Source: MED-G105 sp965263305 (GTDB lineage Bacteria; Pseudomonadota; Alphaproteobacteria; Caulobacterales; Parvularculaceae). From it: a DNA stretch of 64,000 nucleotides. The notes under the pieces were generated by a model. The model did no database searches, was not told the DNA's origin, and was given only the letters and a program-made list of their open reading frames with translations. A program made the position numbers and the translations under genes. The DNA is taken from contig OZ253666.1 of assembly GCA_965263305.1 (NCBI GenBank), forward strand, positions 3,100,001 through 3,164,000, in the 5' to 3' direction. Below are positions 1 through 9,023 of the stretch, piece by piece; within the stretch, counting starts at the first letter, position 1, and each line of letters starts with the position of its first letter.

Positions 1-1581
1 AACCCCGAGAACAAAACCATCGACCTGACCTTCCAGGTGAACGAGGGGCCTCGGGTTTATGTTGAACGGATCAATATCAAGGGCAATACGGTTACCCTTG
101 ATAAGGTGATCCGTCGCGAAATTCGAATTGCGGAAGGCGACGCCTTTAACCGCGTTCTTGTTGACCGGTCGAAGGCTCGGGTTCGTTCCCTCGGCTATTT
201 CGGCGAAGTTGAGATCGAAGAAAAACCTGGCTCCGGCCCGGACCGCACGGAGCTTGATGTATCGGTGCAGGAGCAGCCGACAGGCTCCTTCTCCATTGGT
301 GTTGGTGTTTCATCGACGGAAAACTTTATCCTCGATTTCTCAATCGAGCAGCGCAATCTTATGGGTCGGGGTCAATTTCTGCGTCTGCGCGCCCAGGCAT
401 CCTCCCGTACACGGAATATCGATTTGCGATTTACGCAGCCTTATTTCTTGGGGCGGAATTTAGCGGCCGGTTTCTCACTCTTTAATTCGCGGACGAATTT
501 TAGGGAATCTGCTTTCTTTGGTGGCGCAACAGCCACTGATCCCAACGCGTTTTCGTCTCCGCGTTTTATTCGTGATCGGACGGGTTTTGGGTTGAACGCT
601 GGTTTTCAGGTTGCGGAATTTGGTCGTGGCAATCTGCAATACCAGTTTTCGCGAGATGTCGTTGACACCTTTACGCCGGTGTTTTTGGCCGGATCTTTTG
701 ATGACATTCAAAGTCAGTTAGCGCCTGGTATCGGGCCGGACTCCCCTGAGCTGAGACCCATTACCTCTAACGGTGTTGATGGTTTTGAGACAGATCAATG
801 TAGCCTATTGGCCGCATCGTTCCAGCCTAGTTGTCGTGCGCAGGGACGGTTTTTAACCTCGTTGTTAGGCTATTCTCTCGCGTTTGATACGCGGGATAAC
901 CCAATTGATCCAACGAGAGGCTGGCGCTTCTCGCTGTCGCAGTCGATCGCGGGTCTCGGCGGCGATGTTCAGTTCTTGAGAACCCAGGGCGAAGCCCAGT
1001 ACTTCAAAAACCTATATCGTGGCTTTATTGGCCGCCTAAGGCTCCGTGCTGGCTACATCACCGATTACGGCGATTATGAGTTGCGCGTTCAAGATCGTTT
1101 CTTCGAAGGCGCGAGTTCTTTCCGCGGATTTGATGTTGCTGGTATCGGCCCGAGACTATTGTCCGGTCAGGGTGTTGATCGTGATGGTGAAATTTTTGGC
1201 CAGGCGCTCGGCGGCAATGCTTTCGCGATTGGTACGGCTGAGATCAGACTGCCATTGCCATTACCGAAGGAATACGGCATTCGCGCCGCGATCTTCAGCG
1301 ATTTCGGTACGGTTGGCCTTGTCGACGACGAAGACAAGATTTTGAACGATAACCTCGCTTTCTTTGTTAATCCGGAAGATGGTCAATTGTGTACGGTGTC
1401 ACCATCGGCGAATTGTATCGAACCGGTTCAGGATGATCTCGCGATCCGCATTTCGGCGGGTGTCTCAATCAGCTGGGATTCGCCTTTTGGTCCAGTGCGG
1501 TTTGACATTGCTGAAATCCTCCGGAAAGAAGAGTTTGACCGTGTTGAAAGCTTCCGCTTTAGCGCGGGGACGAGCTTCTAA
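1..1581 (+). CDS. bamA: Outer membrane protein assembly factor BamA (5' partial)
   Basis: BamA is the outer-membrane barrel that inserts beta-barrel proteins. The frame is open from base 1, so the start and most POTRA domains lie upstream; 526 codons are visible. The first ~80 residues fit the last POTRA domain (GNTVTLDKVIRREIRI, then LGYF). The rest is a 16-strand-type barrel with the RGF motif of the BamA/Omp85 family (SSFRGFD, about position 1120) and a C-terminal aromatic residue (GTSF). An Skp-type chaperone and the lipid A genes follow, the usual alphaproteobacterial order. The family assignment is firm; the true length is not visible. Confidence 0.96.
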   Translation, partial: NPENKTIDLTFQVNEGPRVYVERINIKGNTVTLDKVIRREIRIAEGDAFNRVLVDRSKARVRSLGYFGEVEIEEKPGSGPDRTELDVSVQEQPTGSFSIGVGVSSTENFILDFSIEQRNLMGRGQFLRLRAQASSRTRNIDLRFTQPYFLGRNLAAGFSLFNSRTNFRESAFFGGATATDPNAFSSPRFIRDRTGFGLNAGFQVAEFGRGNLQYQFSRDVVDTFTPVFLAGSFDDIQSQLAPGIGPDSPELRPITSNGVDGFETDQCSLLAASFQPSCRAQGRFLTSLLGYSLAFDTRDNPIDPTRGWRFSLSQSIAGLGGDVQFLRTQGEAQYFKNLYRGFIGRLRLRAGYITDYGDYELRVQDRFFEGASSFRGFDVAGIGPRLLSGQGVDRDGEIFGQALGGNAFAIGTAEIRLPLPLPKEYGIRAAIFSDFGTVGLVDDEDKILNDNLAFFVNPEDGQLCTVSPSANCIEPVQDDLAIRISAGVSISWDSPFGPVRFDIAEILRKEEFDRVESFRFSAGTSF

Positions 1582-1670
1582 CGCGAAAACACTCGTGATG
1601 CGTTGGAAAGAGGGCGGGAACCATATGGGCGGCGCTAGGCGCGCTGTCTGACCAAAAAGAGGTAAGTGTT

Positions 1671-2348
1671 ATGATGAAAAAACTTGCAACCGGGGCGGGC
1701 GTGTTCGCCCTCGTGGCCGCCAGCTTTATGAGCGGCGCCATGATCGACAGCGTCGAAGCGCAATCAAAAGCCAAGGCGCCGGTGATCCTGATTGTTGATC
1801 GGGCGCGTCTCGTCGGCCAATCAGCGGCTGGTAAGACAATTCCGGATCAGGCCAAATCCGTACAGGACAGCGTCCGGAAGGAGTTGGAGGCCGAAGCGGC
1901 AAAACTGAAGGCTGATGTCGAGAAGTATCAGAAAAACGCGTCACTGATGTCTGATGAAGTGCGCCAAAAGACTGAACAGGAATTGGCGGCGCGCCAGCAA
2001 GTTATTCTCCCACAGCAAGCGCAAATCATGGAACAGGCGTTTGTCGCCGCTGTTGAGAATGCGCAAGCGAAAGTATTGGTTGAATCACAGCCAATCCTGA
2101 AGGAAATCGTTGACGACCGTGGCGCGACAATTCTTCTTGACCGTTCGGCCGTCATGTACGCTGCGCCAGAAACCGACGTCACCCAGGAAGTTCTGTCGAA
2201 GCTCGATAAGAAACTAAAAACCGTTGAGGTGCAGAAAATCTCCCTCGCGGAAATTATGAAACAGTTGGAAGAGCGCCAAAAAGCGGCGGTTGCTGGCGGG
2301 TCGAGCGACGGCGGCAAGAAAAAAGGCAGAAAGAAAAAGAAAAAATAG
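1671..2348 (+). CDS. skp: OmpH/Skp family periplasmic chaperone with lysine-rich tail
   Basis: This is a periplasmic holdase of the OmpH/Skp family that would carry unfolded outer-membrane proteins to BamA, encoded just upstream. Residues 1 to about 31 form a signal peptide (Lys-rich start, hydrophobic core, AxA-like end before QSKAK). The middle is rich in Lys, Glu, Ala and Gln, as expected for the long helical tentacles. It has 225 residues against about 160 in E. coli. The extra C-terminus is glycine/serine then almost pure lysine (KKKGRKKKKK), which is odd. The start could be either of two adjacent ATGs. A terminator lies 23 bases after the stop. Confidence 0.88.
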   Translation: MMKKLATGAGVFALVAASFMSGAMIDSVEAQSKAKAPVILIVDRARLVGQSAAGKTIPDQAKSVQDSVRKELEAEAAKLKADVEKYQKNASLMSDEVRQKTEQELAARQQVILPQQAQIMEQAFVAAVENAQAKVLVESQPILKEIVDDRGATILLDRSAVMYAAPETDVTQEVLSKLDKKLKTVEVQKISLAEIMKQLEERQKAAVAGGSSDGGKKKGRKKKKK

Positions 2349-2371
2349 GGTTCCGCTTTTCTCTGAGTTAG

Positions 2372-2409
2372 AGCCGGCCGTCTTGGAAAAAGACGGGCCG
2401 GCTTTTTTT
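2372..2409 (+). terminator. Intrinsic terminator after skp
   Basis: An inverted repeat (AGCCGGCC-GTCTT, short GGAA loop, AAGAC-GG-GCCGGCT, with one bulged base) is followed by a run of seven T. It probably ends or attenuates bamA-skp transcription before lpxD. Confidence 0.85.
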
Positions 2410-2450
2410 CGTTTTTTTGCCGAATTTCGCCCTTTTTATGTTTTGTAATG

Positions 2451-2478
2451 TTGGTCAACATCGTTCGTATTCTAATGA
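2451..2478 (+). promoter_or_regulatory. Possible sigma70-type promoter for lpxD
   Basis: TTGGTC (2451-2456) and TAATGA (2473-2478) are separated by 16 bases, 21 bases before the lpxD start and after the skp terminator. The placement is sensible but the match to consensus is moderate, so this is an inference. Confidence 0.35.
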
Positions 2479-2499
2479 CGGGGACTAAGGGAGTTTTAA

Positions 2500-3576
2500 A
2501 TGCCTGATGGCCGCTTTTTCATAACGTCAGGGCCACTCCCAGTCGCGGCGGCTCTTGATATTGCGCTGGGTCCTCAGGATGCGTCTGAAAGTGGTGTTGT
2601 GCGTTCTACGAGCGTTGACCCTGAAAACGCGGCGGTGCGCCGCGTCTGCGCCGTGGAGGACCATGATTTAGCCGGCGCTGTTGTTTACGCCGACAGCAAG
2701 ACGGCCGTTTCACTCTTGGGCAAGAAGGAATTCGCGCTCTGTTTTGCAACGCCAACGCTTGCTGACATGATATCGCACCAGGCGGGGGGCGTCGCTGCTG
2801 TTGAAGACCCGAAGCTCGCTTTTGCGAAAATCGCCCGCCATCTCCATACAAGTATTATTGAAGAAACACCGCCAAAGGCTGGTATTGCGAGTGATGCTGA
2901 GATCAACCCATCCGCAGTGCTAGCGGAGGATGTTGTTATCGGGGCGAAGGCGCGCATTGCGGCCGATGTGGTGATCGGCCCAGGGGCGGTTATTGGGCCT
3001 GGCGTTGAGATCGGGCCGGGATCGAAAATCGGGCCGCGGGCGGTCTTATCCCATTGTGTCCTTGGCTCTCGTGTCGTGATTGCGCCAGGCGCGGTTATCG
3101 GTGAAGCCGGTTTCGGGTTTCACAAGCAGGACGGGCAACTCTTCCGGATGCCTCAATTGGGTATTGTGACGATTGACGATGAAGCGGAGATCGGCGCAAA
3201 TACGACGATAGATCGCGCCGCCCTCGGGGAAACCGTGATTGGCGCGGGGGCGAAAATCGATAACCTCGTTCAGATCGGGCATAACGTGCGTATTGGACGC
3301 GGTGCAATCCTTGCTTCGCAGGTAGGGATAGCAGGCAGTACGATCATTGGCGACAACGTTTTGATTGGCGGCCAGGCCGGATTGGCCGATCATTTGACGA
3401 TTGGGGACGGTGCCATGATTGCAGCCGGTACGGGGCTGATGCGCGATGTGCTCCCGGGCGAGCGTGTGGGCGGCTTCCCAGGGCGTCCGATCCGGGCGTG
3501 GCTTCGGGATGTTGCGAGGATGGAAAAAGAGGACGCGGCGCGCTATGGCGATAGAGCTCGTAAAAAGGAAAAATAA
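2500..3576 (+). CDS. lpxD: UDP-3-O-(3-hydroxyacyl)glucosamine N-acyltransferase LpxD
   Basis: LpxD adds the second acyl chain in lipid A synthesis (acyl-ACP to UDP-3-O-acylglucosamine) in the cytoplasm. At 358 residues it has normal length. The N-terminal ~115 residues are the uridine-binding domain. From about residue 130 a left-handed beta-helix of hexapeptide repeats (many I/V-G-x-G-x units) runs to residue ~335. The expected catalytic histidine is His261 in QIGHNV. A helical Arg/Lys/Glu-rich tail ends the protein. RBS AGGGAG precedes the ATG. fabZ starts 4 bases after the stop. Confidence 0.96.
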   Translation: MPDGRFFITSGPLPVAAALDIALGPQDASESGVVRSTSVDPENAAVRRVCAVEDHDLAGAVVYADSKTAVSLLGKKEFALCFATPTLADMISHQAGGVAAVEDPKLAFAKIARHLHTSIIEETPPKAGIASDAEINPSAVLAEDVVIGAKARIAADVVIGPGAVIGPGVEIGPGSKIGPRAVLSHCVLGSRVVIAPGAVIGEAGFGFHKQDGQLFRMPQLGIVTIDDEAEIGANTTIDRAALGETVIGAGAKIDNLVQIGHNVRIGRGAILASQVGIAGSTIIGDNVLIGGQAGLADHLTIGDGAMIAAGTGLMRDVLPGERVGGFPGRPIRAWLRDVARMEKEDAARYGDRARKKEK

Positions 3577-3580
3577 GACG

Positions 3581-4039
3581 ATGACCATCGAGCCAGGTAA
3601 GACCGAACTTGATATTGATGAACTAATGCTCTTGTTGCCGCATCGTTACCCGATGTTGATGATCGATAAGCTCGTCGAGATTAAAGCCGGCGAGAGTGCC
3701 GTCGGCATTAAAAATGTTTCCTATAATGAAGAGTTTTTTCAGGGGCATTTCCCCCAAAAACCTGTCATGCCGGGTGTTTTAATCATCGAAGCGATGGCGC
3801 AAGCTGCCGCCGCCTATACCTCCTATACGGAGGAGTTGGATACCGCTGGTAAAATCGTCTTGTTTATGGGCGTGGATAAAGCACGTTTCCGCAAACCCGT
3901 CGTGCCCGGTGATCAATTGCGGATCACCGTAAAGACCGTGCAAAAGCGGGCGCCCGTTTGGCGTTTTAGCGGTCAGGCGCATGTGGATGGAAAACTTGTG
4001 GCGGATGCGACCTACGCTGCAATGTTAGCCCAGGCGTGA
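3581..4039 (+). CDS. fabZ: 3-hydroxyacyl-ACP dehydratase FabZ
   Basis: FabZ dehydrates 3-hydroxyacyl-ACP in fatty acid synthesis and competes with LpxA/LpxD for the same substrate, which explains its place in the lipid A operon. It has 152 residues and one hot-dog fold. The catalytic pair is visible: His56 in GHFP and Glu70 in IIEAMAQ, after the LLPHRYPMLM motif. The ATG at 3581 is chosen because AAAAGGA lies just before it and the protein then has family length; the frame is open further upstream inside lpxD but gives a non-homologous N-terminus. Its stop overlaps the possible GTG start of lpxA. Confidence 0.95.
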   Translation: MTIEPGKTELDIDELMLLLPHRYPMLMIDKLVEIKAGESAVGIKNVSYNEEFFQGHFPQKPVMPGVLIIEAMAQAAAAYTSYTEELDTAGKIVLFMGVDKARFRKPVVPGDQLRITVKTVQKRAPVWRFSGQAHVDGKLVADATYAAMLAQA

Positions 4040-4068
4040 TATCGAAGGATATGGGGGATAGCGAACCT

Positions 4069-4905
4069 ATGATGGGAAACGGGCCGGTGCGTGCTGCGGC
4101 GAACAGCGGGCGGGAGAATGTGACGATCCATCCCTCGGCCATTGTTGAGCCCGGCGCCCAATTGGGGGTTGGCGTTTCCATCGGGCCATTTTGCCATGTT
4201 GGGCCAAAAGTCGCTTTGGGCGATGGATGTTCACTTCATTCTCATGTTGTTGTCAGTGGACGGACCACTATTGGCGCGAAATCGACGGTCCACCCGTTCA
4301 CAGTTTTAGGCGGTCCGCCGCAACATCTAGCCCATAAGGGGGAAGAGACCGTTCTCGAAATCGGTGAAGGTAACGTTATTCGCGAACATGTGTCGATGCA
4401 TACGGGCACCGTCAGCGGCGGCGGGGTCACGCGGGTGGGCGCTAATGGTCTTTATATGGCGAACTCCCATGTCGCCCATGACTGTCAGTTTGGGGATAAT
4501 GTTATCCTCGCGAATGGAGCGGCGGTTGGGGGACATGTCGCTATTGGTGATTTCGTTTTTCTGGGGGGGCTATGCGCGCTGCACCAGTTTACGCGCATCG
4601 GTGATTACGCCTTCATCGGCGGTGGCTCCATTGTTGTTAGTGATGTTATTCCCTACGGGTCGGTTTTTGGTAATCGCGCCGTCTTAAACGGTCTCAATAT
4701 CGTTGGCATGAAACGACGCGGAATTGAAAAATCGCGAATTCATGAAGTCCGGGCGGCCTATCGCGGCCTTTTCGCGAGCGATGGATCATTTAATGAACGG
4801 GTCCAGAACGTGGAGCACGCGTATAGACACATTCCGGAAGTAAAGCGCATCCTCGATTTCATTGCTGCCGAGTCAAAGCGTCCCCTGATGGCGCCCGGAC
4901 GGTAA
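4069..4905 (+). CDS. lpxA: UDP-N-acetylglucosamine O-acyltransferase LpxA
   Basis: LpxA catalyses the first step of lipid A synthesis, O-acylation of UDP-GlcNAc. It is a hexapeptide-repeat beta-helix beginning IHPSAIVEPGAQLG. The expected catalytic histidine is in VAHDCQFG, and the family's GLN-VGMKRRG segment and C-terminal helical domain are present. Three starts are possible: GTG 4036 (overlapping the fabZ stop, 289 residues), ATG 4051 and ATG 4069. I prefer 4069 (278 residues) because GGGGGA lies about 10 bases upstream and E. coli LpxA has 262 residues. The function is firm, the start is not. Confidence 0.93.
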   Translation: MMGNGPVRAAANSGRENVTIHPSAIVEPGAQLGVGVSIGPFCHVGPKVALGDGCSLHSHVVVSGRTTIGAKSTVHPFTVLGGPPQHLAHKGEETVLEIGEGNVIREHVSMHTGTVSGGGVTRVGANGLYMANSHVAHDCQFGDNVILANGAAVGGHVAIGDFVFLGGLCALHQFTRIGDYAFIGGGSIVVSDVIPYGSVFGNRAVLNGLNIVGMKRRGIEKSRIHEVRAAYRGLFASDGSFNERVQNVEHAYRHIPEVKRILDFIAAESKRPLMAPGR

Positions 4906-4914
4906 GGGGGGCGC

Positions 4915-5760
4915 ATGCACTGGCGAAAGCTTGGCATCATCACCGGCGGGGGCGCGCTGCCCTTAAAGCTTGCCGCCGCCTGCCGCAACAAGGATATCCC
5001 CACATTTCTAATCCGCTTGGAGGGGGCGGCGGATAAAGCCGCTGATGAGTTTAGCGGGGCCGATTGCGCCATTGGCGAGGCTGGGAAAATTATTCGCTTG
5101 CTGAAAGAAGAAGCTTGTGACGCTGTCGCAATGGCTGGTGTTGTAAAGCGCCCAGACTTCAAATCCATCAAAGCCGATTGGCGGGGCGCCGCCTTGTTGC
5201 CAAGGATAATTTCTGCGGCTGCACGCGGCGATGGAGCGCTATTAAATGTGCTGGTCGATACTCTTGAGGCTGAAGGGTTTACCGTGGTTGGCGCCGACGA
5301 TGTGGCGGTGGAACTCGCAGCTGGTCATGGCACGTTCACCTCTATTGCACCGACCACAGAGCAATTATCCGATATTCGCAAAGCCGCCGCCGTTGTCGCG
5401 GCGCTTGGTCCTTTTGATGTGGGGCAGGGCGCTGTGGTCGCGAATGGGCTTGTGCTGGCCGTGGAAGCCGCTGAGGGCACTGACGCCATGTTAGCGCGTG
5501 TCGGTGAACTGCCAAGCGCGACTCGCGGCGGCCCCCGCAGCGGGGTGCTTGTTAAGCGTCCGAAGCCAGGTCAGGAAGTGCGTGTCGATTTGCCAACGAT
5601 TGGCGCGCAAACGGTGCGTCTCGCCGCGGATGCAGGGCTTGCCGGCATCGCTGTTGAGGCGGGGCGTGCGCTGTTTCTCGACGAGGAAGAAGCGGTCGCG
5701 ATCGCCCATGAGCGTGGTTTATTCGTGTACGGCTTTACGCAACAAGAGCTGACGGTATGA
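4915..5760 (+). CDS. lpxI: UDP-2,3-diacylglucosamine pyrophosphatase LpxI
   Basis: LpxI hydrolyses UDP-2,3-diacylglucosamine to lipid X, replacing the unrelated LpxH found in gammaproteobacteria. The 281-residue protein starts with GIITGGGALPLKLA. It carries the conserved C-terminal segment AVEAAEGTDAML followed by a Gly-rich stretch and KRPKPGQ...DLPTIG, typical of the LpxI (DUF1009) family. It lies between lpxA and lpxB, as in Caulobacter-type operons, and overlaps lpxB by four bases (ATGA). This supports coupled expression of consecutive enzymes. Confidence 0.95.
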   Translation: MHWRKLGIITGGGALPLKLAAACRNKDIPTFLIRLEGAADKAADEFSGADCAIGEAGKIIRLLKEEACDAVAMAGVVKRPDFKSIKADWRGAALLPRIISAAARGDGALLNVLVDTLEAEGFTVVGADDVAVELAAGHGTFTSIAPTTEQLSDIRKAAAVVAALGPFDVGQGAVVANGLVLAVEAAEGTDAMLARVGELPSATRGGPRSGVLVKRPKPGQEVRVDLPTIGAQTVRLAADAGLAGIAVEAGRALFLDEEEAVAIAHERGLFVYGFTQQELTV

Positions 5761-6950
5761 CATCCGCTGGCTTGTCGCCATCCGAGGCGCTACGCGCATC
5801 GGTCCATCGAAAAACGATTCTTTTTGCGGCGGTTGAGCCTTCGGCGGACCAGATTGGCGCCTCGGTCATGGCGTCGTTACGCCGTCAGCGGAGCGATATA
5901 AGATTTATCGGTTGCGGCGGCGAGGCGATGGCCGGGCAAGGACTGTCATCGGCGTTTCCGATTGACGCCCTAGCGGTTGTCGGCTTCTTCGATGTCGCGG
6001 CCGTCTATTTCAAAGCGCTGTCGTATGCCAAAAAACTTGCGCAATTGGCCGCCCGCGAGCAGGCGACGGCGGCGGTTTTCATTGATGGTTGGGCCTTCTC
6101 GCGGTTATGCGCCACGGAATTTAAGAAAACTTCTCCGCACACCCGACTATACAAACTCGCCGCCCCACAGATTTGGGCGTCCCGTCCCCAGCGCATCGAT
6201 TTCGTCAAACAGATGTTCGATGGCGTCATGACCTTGTTGCCGTTCGAGGCGCCGCTGTTTGAAAAACATGGCGTCCCGACAGTCTTCATCGGCAATCCTA
6301 ATTTTGAGGAGGCGGTCGCGCAAAAGGCGGATGGTCAAGCCTTCCGTGAACGCTATGAATTGAAGGGCCGTCCAGTCGTCGGTCTCGCGCCCGGTAGCCG
6401 ACGCCACGAAATAGCAAGGCTAACACCGATTTTTATCGGTGTCATTCAGCGCCTGGCCCGCGACATTCCTGATCTTGCTGTGGTTGCGCCATTGGCGCCC
6501 GCTATCACGGCGCAGGCCAAGGCAATTATCGAACCGGCCTTACCGCAAACTATTTTCGTTGACCCCGAAGAGAAATATGACGCCTTCGCCGCCATGACGA
6601 CCGCGATTGCAGCATCGGGGACCGTCACGACGGAGCTTGCTATCACAAAAACACCGATGGTGGTTGCATATCGCGTAGATCCGCTCACGGCTATTTGGGC
6701 GCGGCGTGTTTACCAACCCCAATGGCTCAGTATCGTGAACATTGTAGCGGGGAAGGAAATATTCCCGGAATGCCTGCAGGAAGACTGCACGACCGATGCT
6801 ATTTACCGCGAAATTGCCGACTTAATGAAAAACCCGATGGCGCGTGAGCAACAACAACAAGCCGCTGCGCCGATTGTGGCGTCCTTATTGCCTGATGGTC
6901 CTCCGGCGGCGGACCGAGCGGCGATGGCGCTATTAAATTGGCTAGAATGA
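5757..6950 (+). CDS. lpxB: Lipid-A-disaccharide synthase LpxB
   Basis: LpxB is the GT19 glycosyltransferase that joins lipid X to UDP-diacylglucosamine, forming the lipid A disaccharide at the inner membrane. The 397-residue protein shows the family motifs: AVEPSADQIGASV near the N-terminus, FIGCGGEAM, LAPGSRRHEI around residue 210 and ASGTVTTELAI around residue 285. The N-terminus has about 15 residues before the usual start region. It is the last gene of this operon. It converges on ccmE with 93 bases between stops and no clear terminator hairpin. Confidence 0.95.
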   Translation: MTSAGLSPSEALRASVHRKTILFAAVEPSADQIGASVMASLRRQRSDIRFIGCGGEAMAGQGLSSAFPIDALAVVGFFDVAAVYFKALSYAKKLAQLAAREQATAAVFIDGWAFSRLCATEFKKTSPHTRLYKLAAPQIWASRPQRIDFVKQMFDGVMTLLPFEAPLFEKHGVPTVFIGNPNFEEAVAQKADGQAFRERYELKGRPVVGLAPGSRRHEIARLTPIFIGVIQRLARDIPDLAVVAPLAPAITAQAKAIIEPALPQTIFVDPEEKYDAFAAMTTAIAASGTVTTELAITKTPMVVAYRVDPLTAIWARRVYQPQWLSIVNIVAGKEIFPECLQEDCTTDAIYREIADLMKNPMAREQQQQAAAPIVASLLPDGPPAADRAAMALLNWLE

Positions 6951-7043
6951 CGCAGCTTTTTTGCGGTTTCATTTGTGACCAATCGATCCGCCTTTTCCGT
7001 GCCTGACCCCATTAATCAGTATTACTATTAAACATACCGATGC

Positions 7044-7574
7044 TTACTCGGCGCCGCCTTCCTGCCATCGCCCTTGTTCTTTCAACGCGTCTGCGACTTC
7101 TTTCGGAATGTAGGTTTCGTCATGCTTGGCGAGCACTTCAATGGCGTTCAATGCGCCGTCTGGCGCTAACCGGCCCTGGACGACCACGCCTTGACCTTCG
7201 CGAAATAGGTCCGGCAGGACCCCTTCAAAGCGGACGATGGTTTGCTCAAATTCATCTTCAATCGTGAATTGAACGAGGGCTGATTGAGCGTCGTTTTTTT
7301 GCGACGATGGTGTGGCGTTGTCGGAAGGGTTTGGCCGAACCACGCTGTCTATGGCGACAAGACCGCCGAGACGGATAAGGCCTTGGGGCGGCGGCGTTGC
7401 TTTGGCGAGGTCGGTGGGGGTGTAAAAATAGGCGACAGAGGCGCTCAAACCCGCCAGCACCAGAAAAGTGGCGAGCCCTGCGACACCCAGAACCCCGAGG
7501 ATGATGGTCATACGACGGCGTTGATTAAGCGTGCGGCGGCTGGTTGTAGGATTATTCACGGGTCGTTTCCTCAA
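7044..7574 (-). CDS. ccmE: Cytochrome c maturation heme chaperone CcmE
   Basis: CcmE is a membrane-anchored periplasmic chaperone that binds heme covalently and delivers it to the CcmF/H ligation complex. It has 176 residues: a basic cytoplasmic N-terminus, one membrane segment at about residues 22-50, then an OB-fold domain. The heme-attachment His151 and Tyr155 are present in KHDETY. A charged insertion (about residues 80-98, rich in N, S, P, Q) sits in the OB domain. The start overlaps the ccmC stop by four bases. It is the last gene of ccmD-A-B-C-E. Confidence 0.95.
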   Translation of the reverse strand: MRKRPVNNPTTSRRTLNQRRRMTIILGVLGVAGLATFLVLAGLSASVAYFYTPTDLAKATPPPQGLIRLGGLVAIDSVVRPNPSDNATPSSQKNDAQSALVQFTIEDEFEQTIVRFEGVLPDLFREGQGVVVQGRLAPDGALNAIEVLAKHDETYIPKEVADALKEQGRWQEGGAE

Positions 7575-8320
7575 ACTGGCTTCAGCGTTGATACAGGCGC
7601 TTCATCGCCGCCACGCCGGGCCTGTCGTCGTTCCGCAAGTTCCGCGCGCATGTGGATCAGAAGAAGCCATCCGTAAAGGAAGCTGTAGGCAAGCCCCATC
7701 ATCCCAAGCGGCGCCAAGAAATCTGCGGGCATCGTCGGTCCATCTGGGCGGAACACGCTGGCGGGTTGGTGGAGGCTGTTCCACCAATCAACGGAAAATT
7801 TGATGATGGGAATATTGATGACGCCGACAATGGCGGCGATGCCGGCGATACGCGCTGCGCGTGCCTGATCGTCAATGGCCCGCCATAGAGCGATGATGCC
7901 AAGATACATAAAAAATAGGAGGAGGACGGAGGTGAGGCGAGCATCCCACGCCCACCATGTGCCCCACATGGGTTTACCCCAAAGCGACCCGGTAATCAGC
8001 GCGAGCGCGGTAAACGTTGCGCCTATGGGCGCCGTTGACTTCGCGGCAACGTCAGCAAGGGGATGTTTCCAAATGAACCCAACAGCCGATGCGATGGCCA
8101 TTGAGGTGTAACAAAACAACGCCATCCAGGCGGCGGGAACATGGACATACATAATACGAACGGTTTGCGCCTGTTGGTAGTCCTCAGGGGAGGCGAAAAG
8201 CGCGAGGTATATTCCGATAACAAATGACAAAGCGGTCAGGCCCGCGATCCAAGGCGATATCCTTTGGGCGAGGGCTTCAAAGCGCTGAGGATTGGCGTAG
8301 GCGGTAATGAATAAAAGCAT
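7571..8320 (-). CDS. ccmC: Heme exporter/handler CcmC
   Basis: CcmC is the heme-handling membrane protein that presents heme to CcmE. The 249-residue protein has six predicted membrane helices and the tryptophan-rich WWD motif (WGTWWAWDARLTS), flanked by membrane histidines expected to ligate heme. It lies 10 bases after ccmB. Its C-terminal tail is cytoplasmic and basic (ERRQARRGG). The neighbours ccmB and ccmE confirm the role. Confidence 0.95.
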   Translation of the reverse strand: MLLFITAYANPQRFEALAQRISPWIAGLTALSFVIGIYLALFASPEDYQQAQTVRIMYVHVPAAWMALFCYTSMAIASAVGFIWKHPLADVAAKSTAPIGATFTALALITGSLWGKPMWGTWWAWDARLTSVLLLFFMYLGIIALWRAIDDQARAARIAGIAAIVGVINIPIIKFSVDWWNSLHQPASVFRPDGPTMPADFLAPLGMMGLAYSFLYGWLLLIHMRAELAERRQARRGGDEAPVSTLKPV

Positions 8321-8330
8321 AGTGATCCAC

Positions 8331-9023
8331 TTATACGATATTCAAACGAAGCGCCGCAGCGCCAGCGAGGGGCGCGATGATGAGCGCCATAAGACTTGTT
8401 GCGCCTAAAAAAAGCAATGATGGCGCAAATCGTGGATCGCCGACAGCGCCGGCTGTCGCTGCTTCCACGCCAAACAAAAGGGTTGGCGTAAACAATGGCC
8501 CGGCTAACAGGGTCATCAAAACACCGGACCGCTTGATGGGGAACGTCAGGCTCGCGACGAGCGCGCCCGTCAGAGATAGGGCCGGGGAGCCGATGGCGAA
8601 GGAAATCATTAACGGCGCAAACGCCTCCGACGGTAGGGCGAGGATGACCCCAAGCAGCGGCGTCAAAACAAGCATGGGAAAGCCCGTTGTCAGCCAATGG
8701 GTGACGGCTTTGGCGAGAACAAAGGGGGGCAAGAAATCAAAGCGTTGCGCCAGCACATCGAGGGATCCGTCTTCCGCCTCGCTTTGAAAAAGGCCGTCCA
8801 ACGACAAAAAAACCGCTAATAGGGTCGTGGTCCATAGAATTGCGATAGCGGCCGGAGCGATCTTTGTTGGATCGGGGCCGAGGCCGAGGGCGAAAATCAC
8901 GGTGCAGAGGGTGAAGAAGACGAGGCTTCTGGCCGTCGCGCCCCCGCCACTAAAAGCGAGGCGAAGATCGCGGGCGATAATAGCGCGATAGGCGCGCGCG
9001 CCCTCAGGCATGAACGCACCCAT
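8331..9023 (-). CDS. ccmB: Heme exporter membrane subunit CcmB
   Basis: CcmB is the permease-like subunit that works with the ATPase CcmA to release holo-CcmE from CcmC. The 230-residue sequence has the family's usual length, begins with a cytoplasmic RDLRLAFSGGG segment and has six hydrophobic helices. It includes LFQSEAEDGSLDVLA, the conserved cytoplasmic loop of CcmB. It overlaps ccmA by one base and is followed by ccmC. Confidence 0.94.
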   Translation of the reverse strand: MGAFMPEGARAYRAIIARDLRLAFSGGGATARSLVFFTLCTVIFALGLGPDPTKIAPAAIAILWTTTLLAVFLSLDGLFQSEAEDGSLDVLAQRFDFLPPFVLAKAVTHWLTTGFPMLVLTPLLGVILALPSEAFAPLMISFAIGSPALSLTGALVASLTFPIKRSGVLMTLLAGPLFTPTLLFGVEAATAGAVGDPRFAPSLLFLGATSLMALIIAPLAGAAALRLNIV

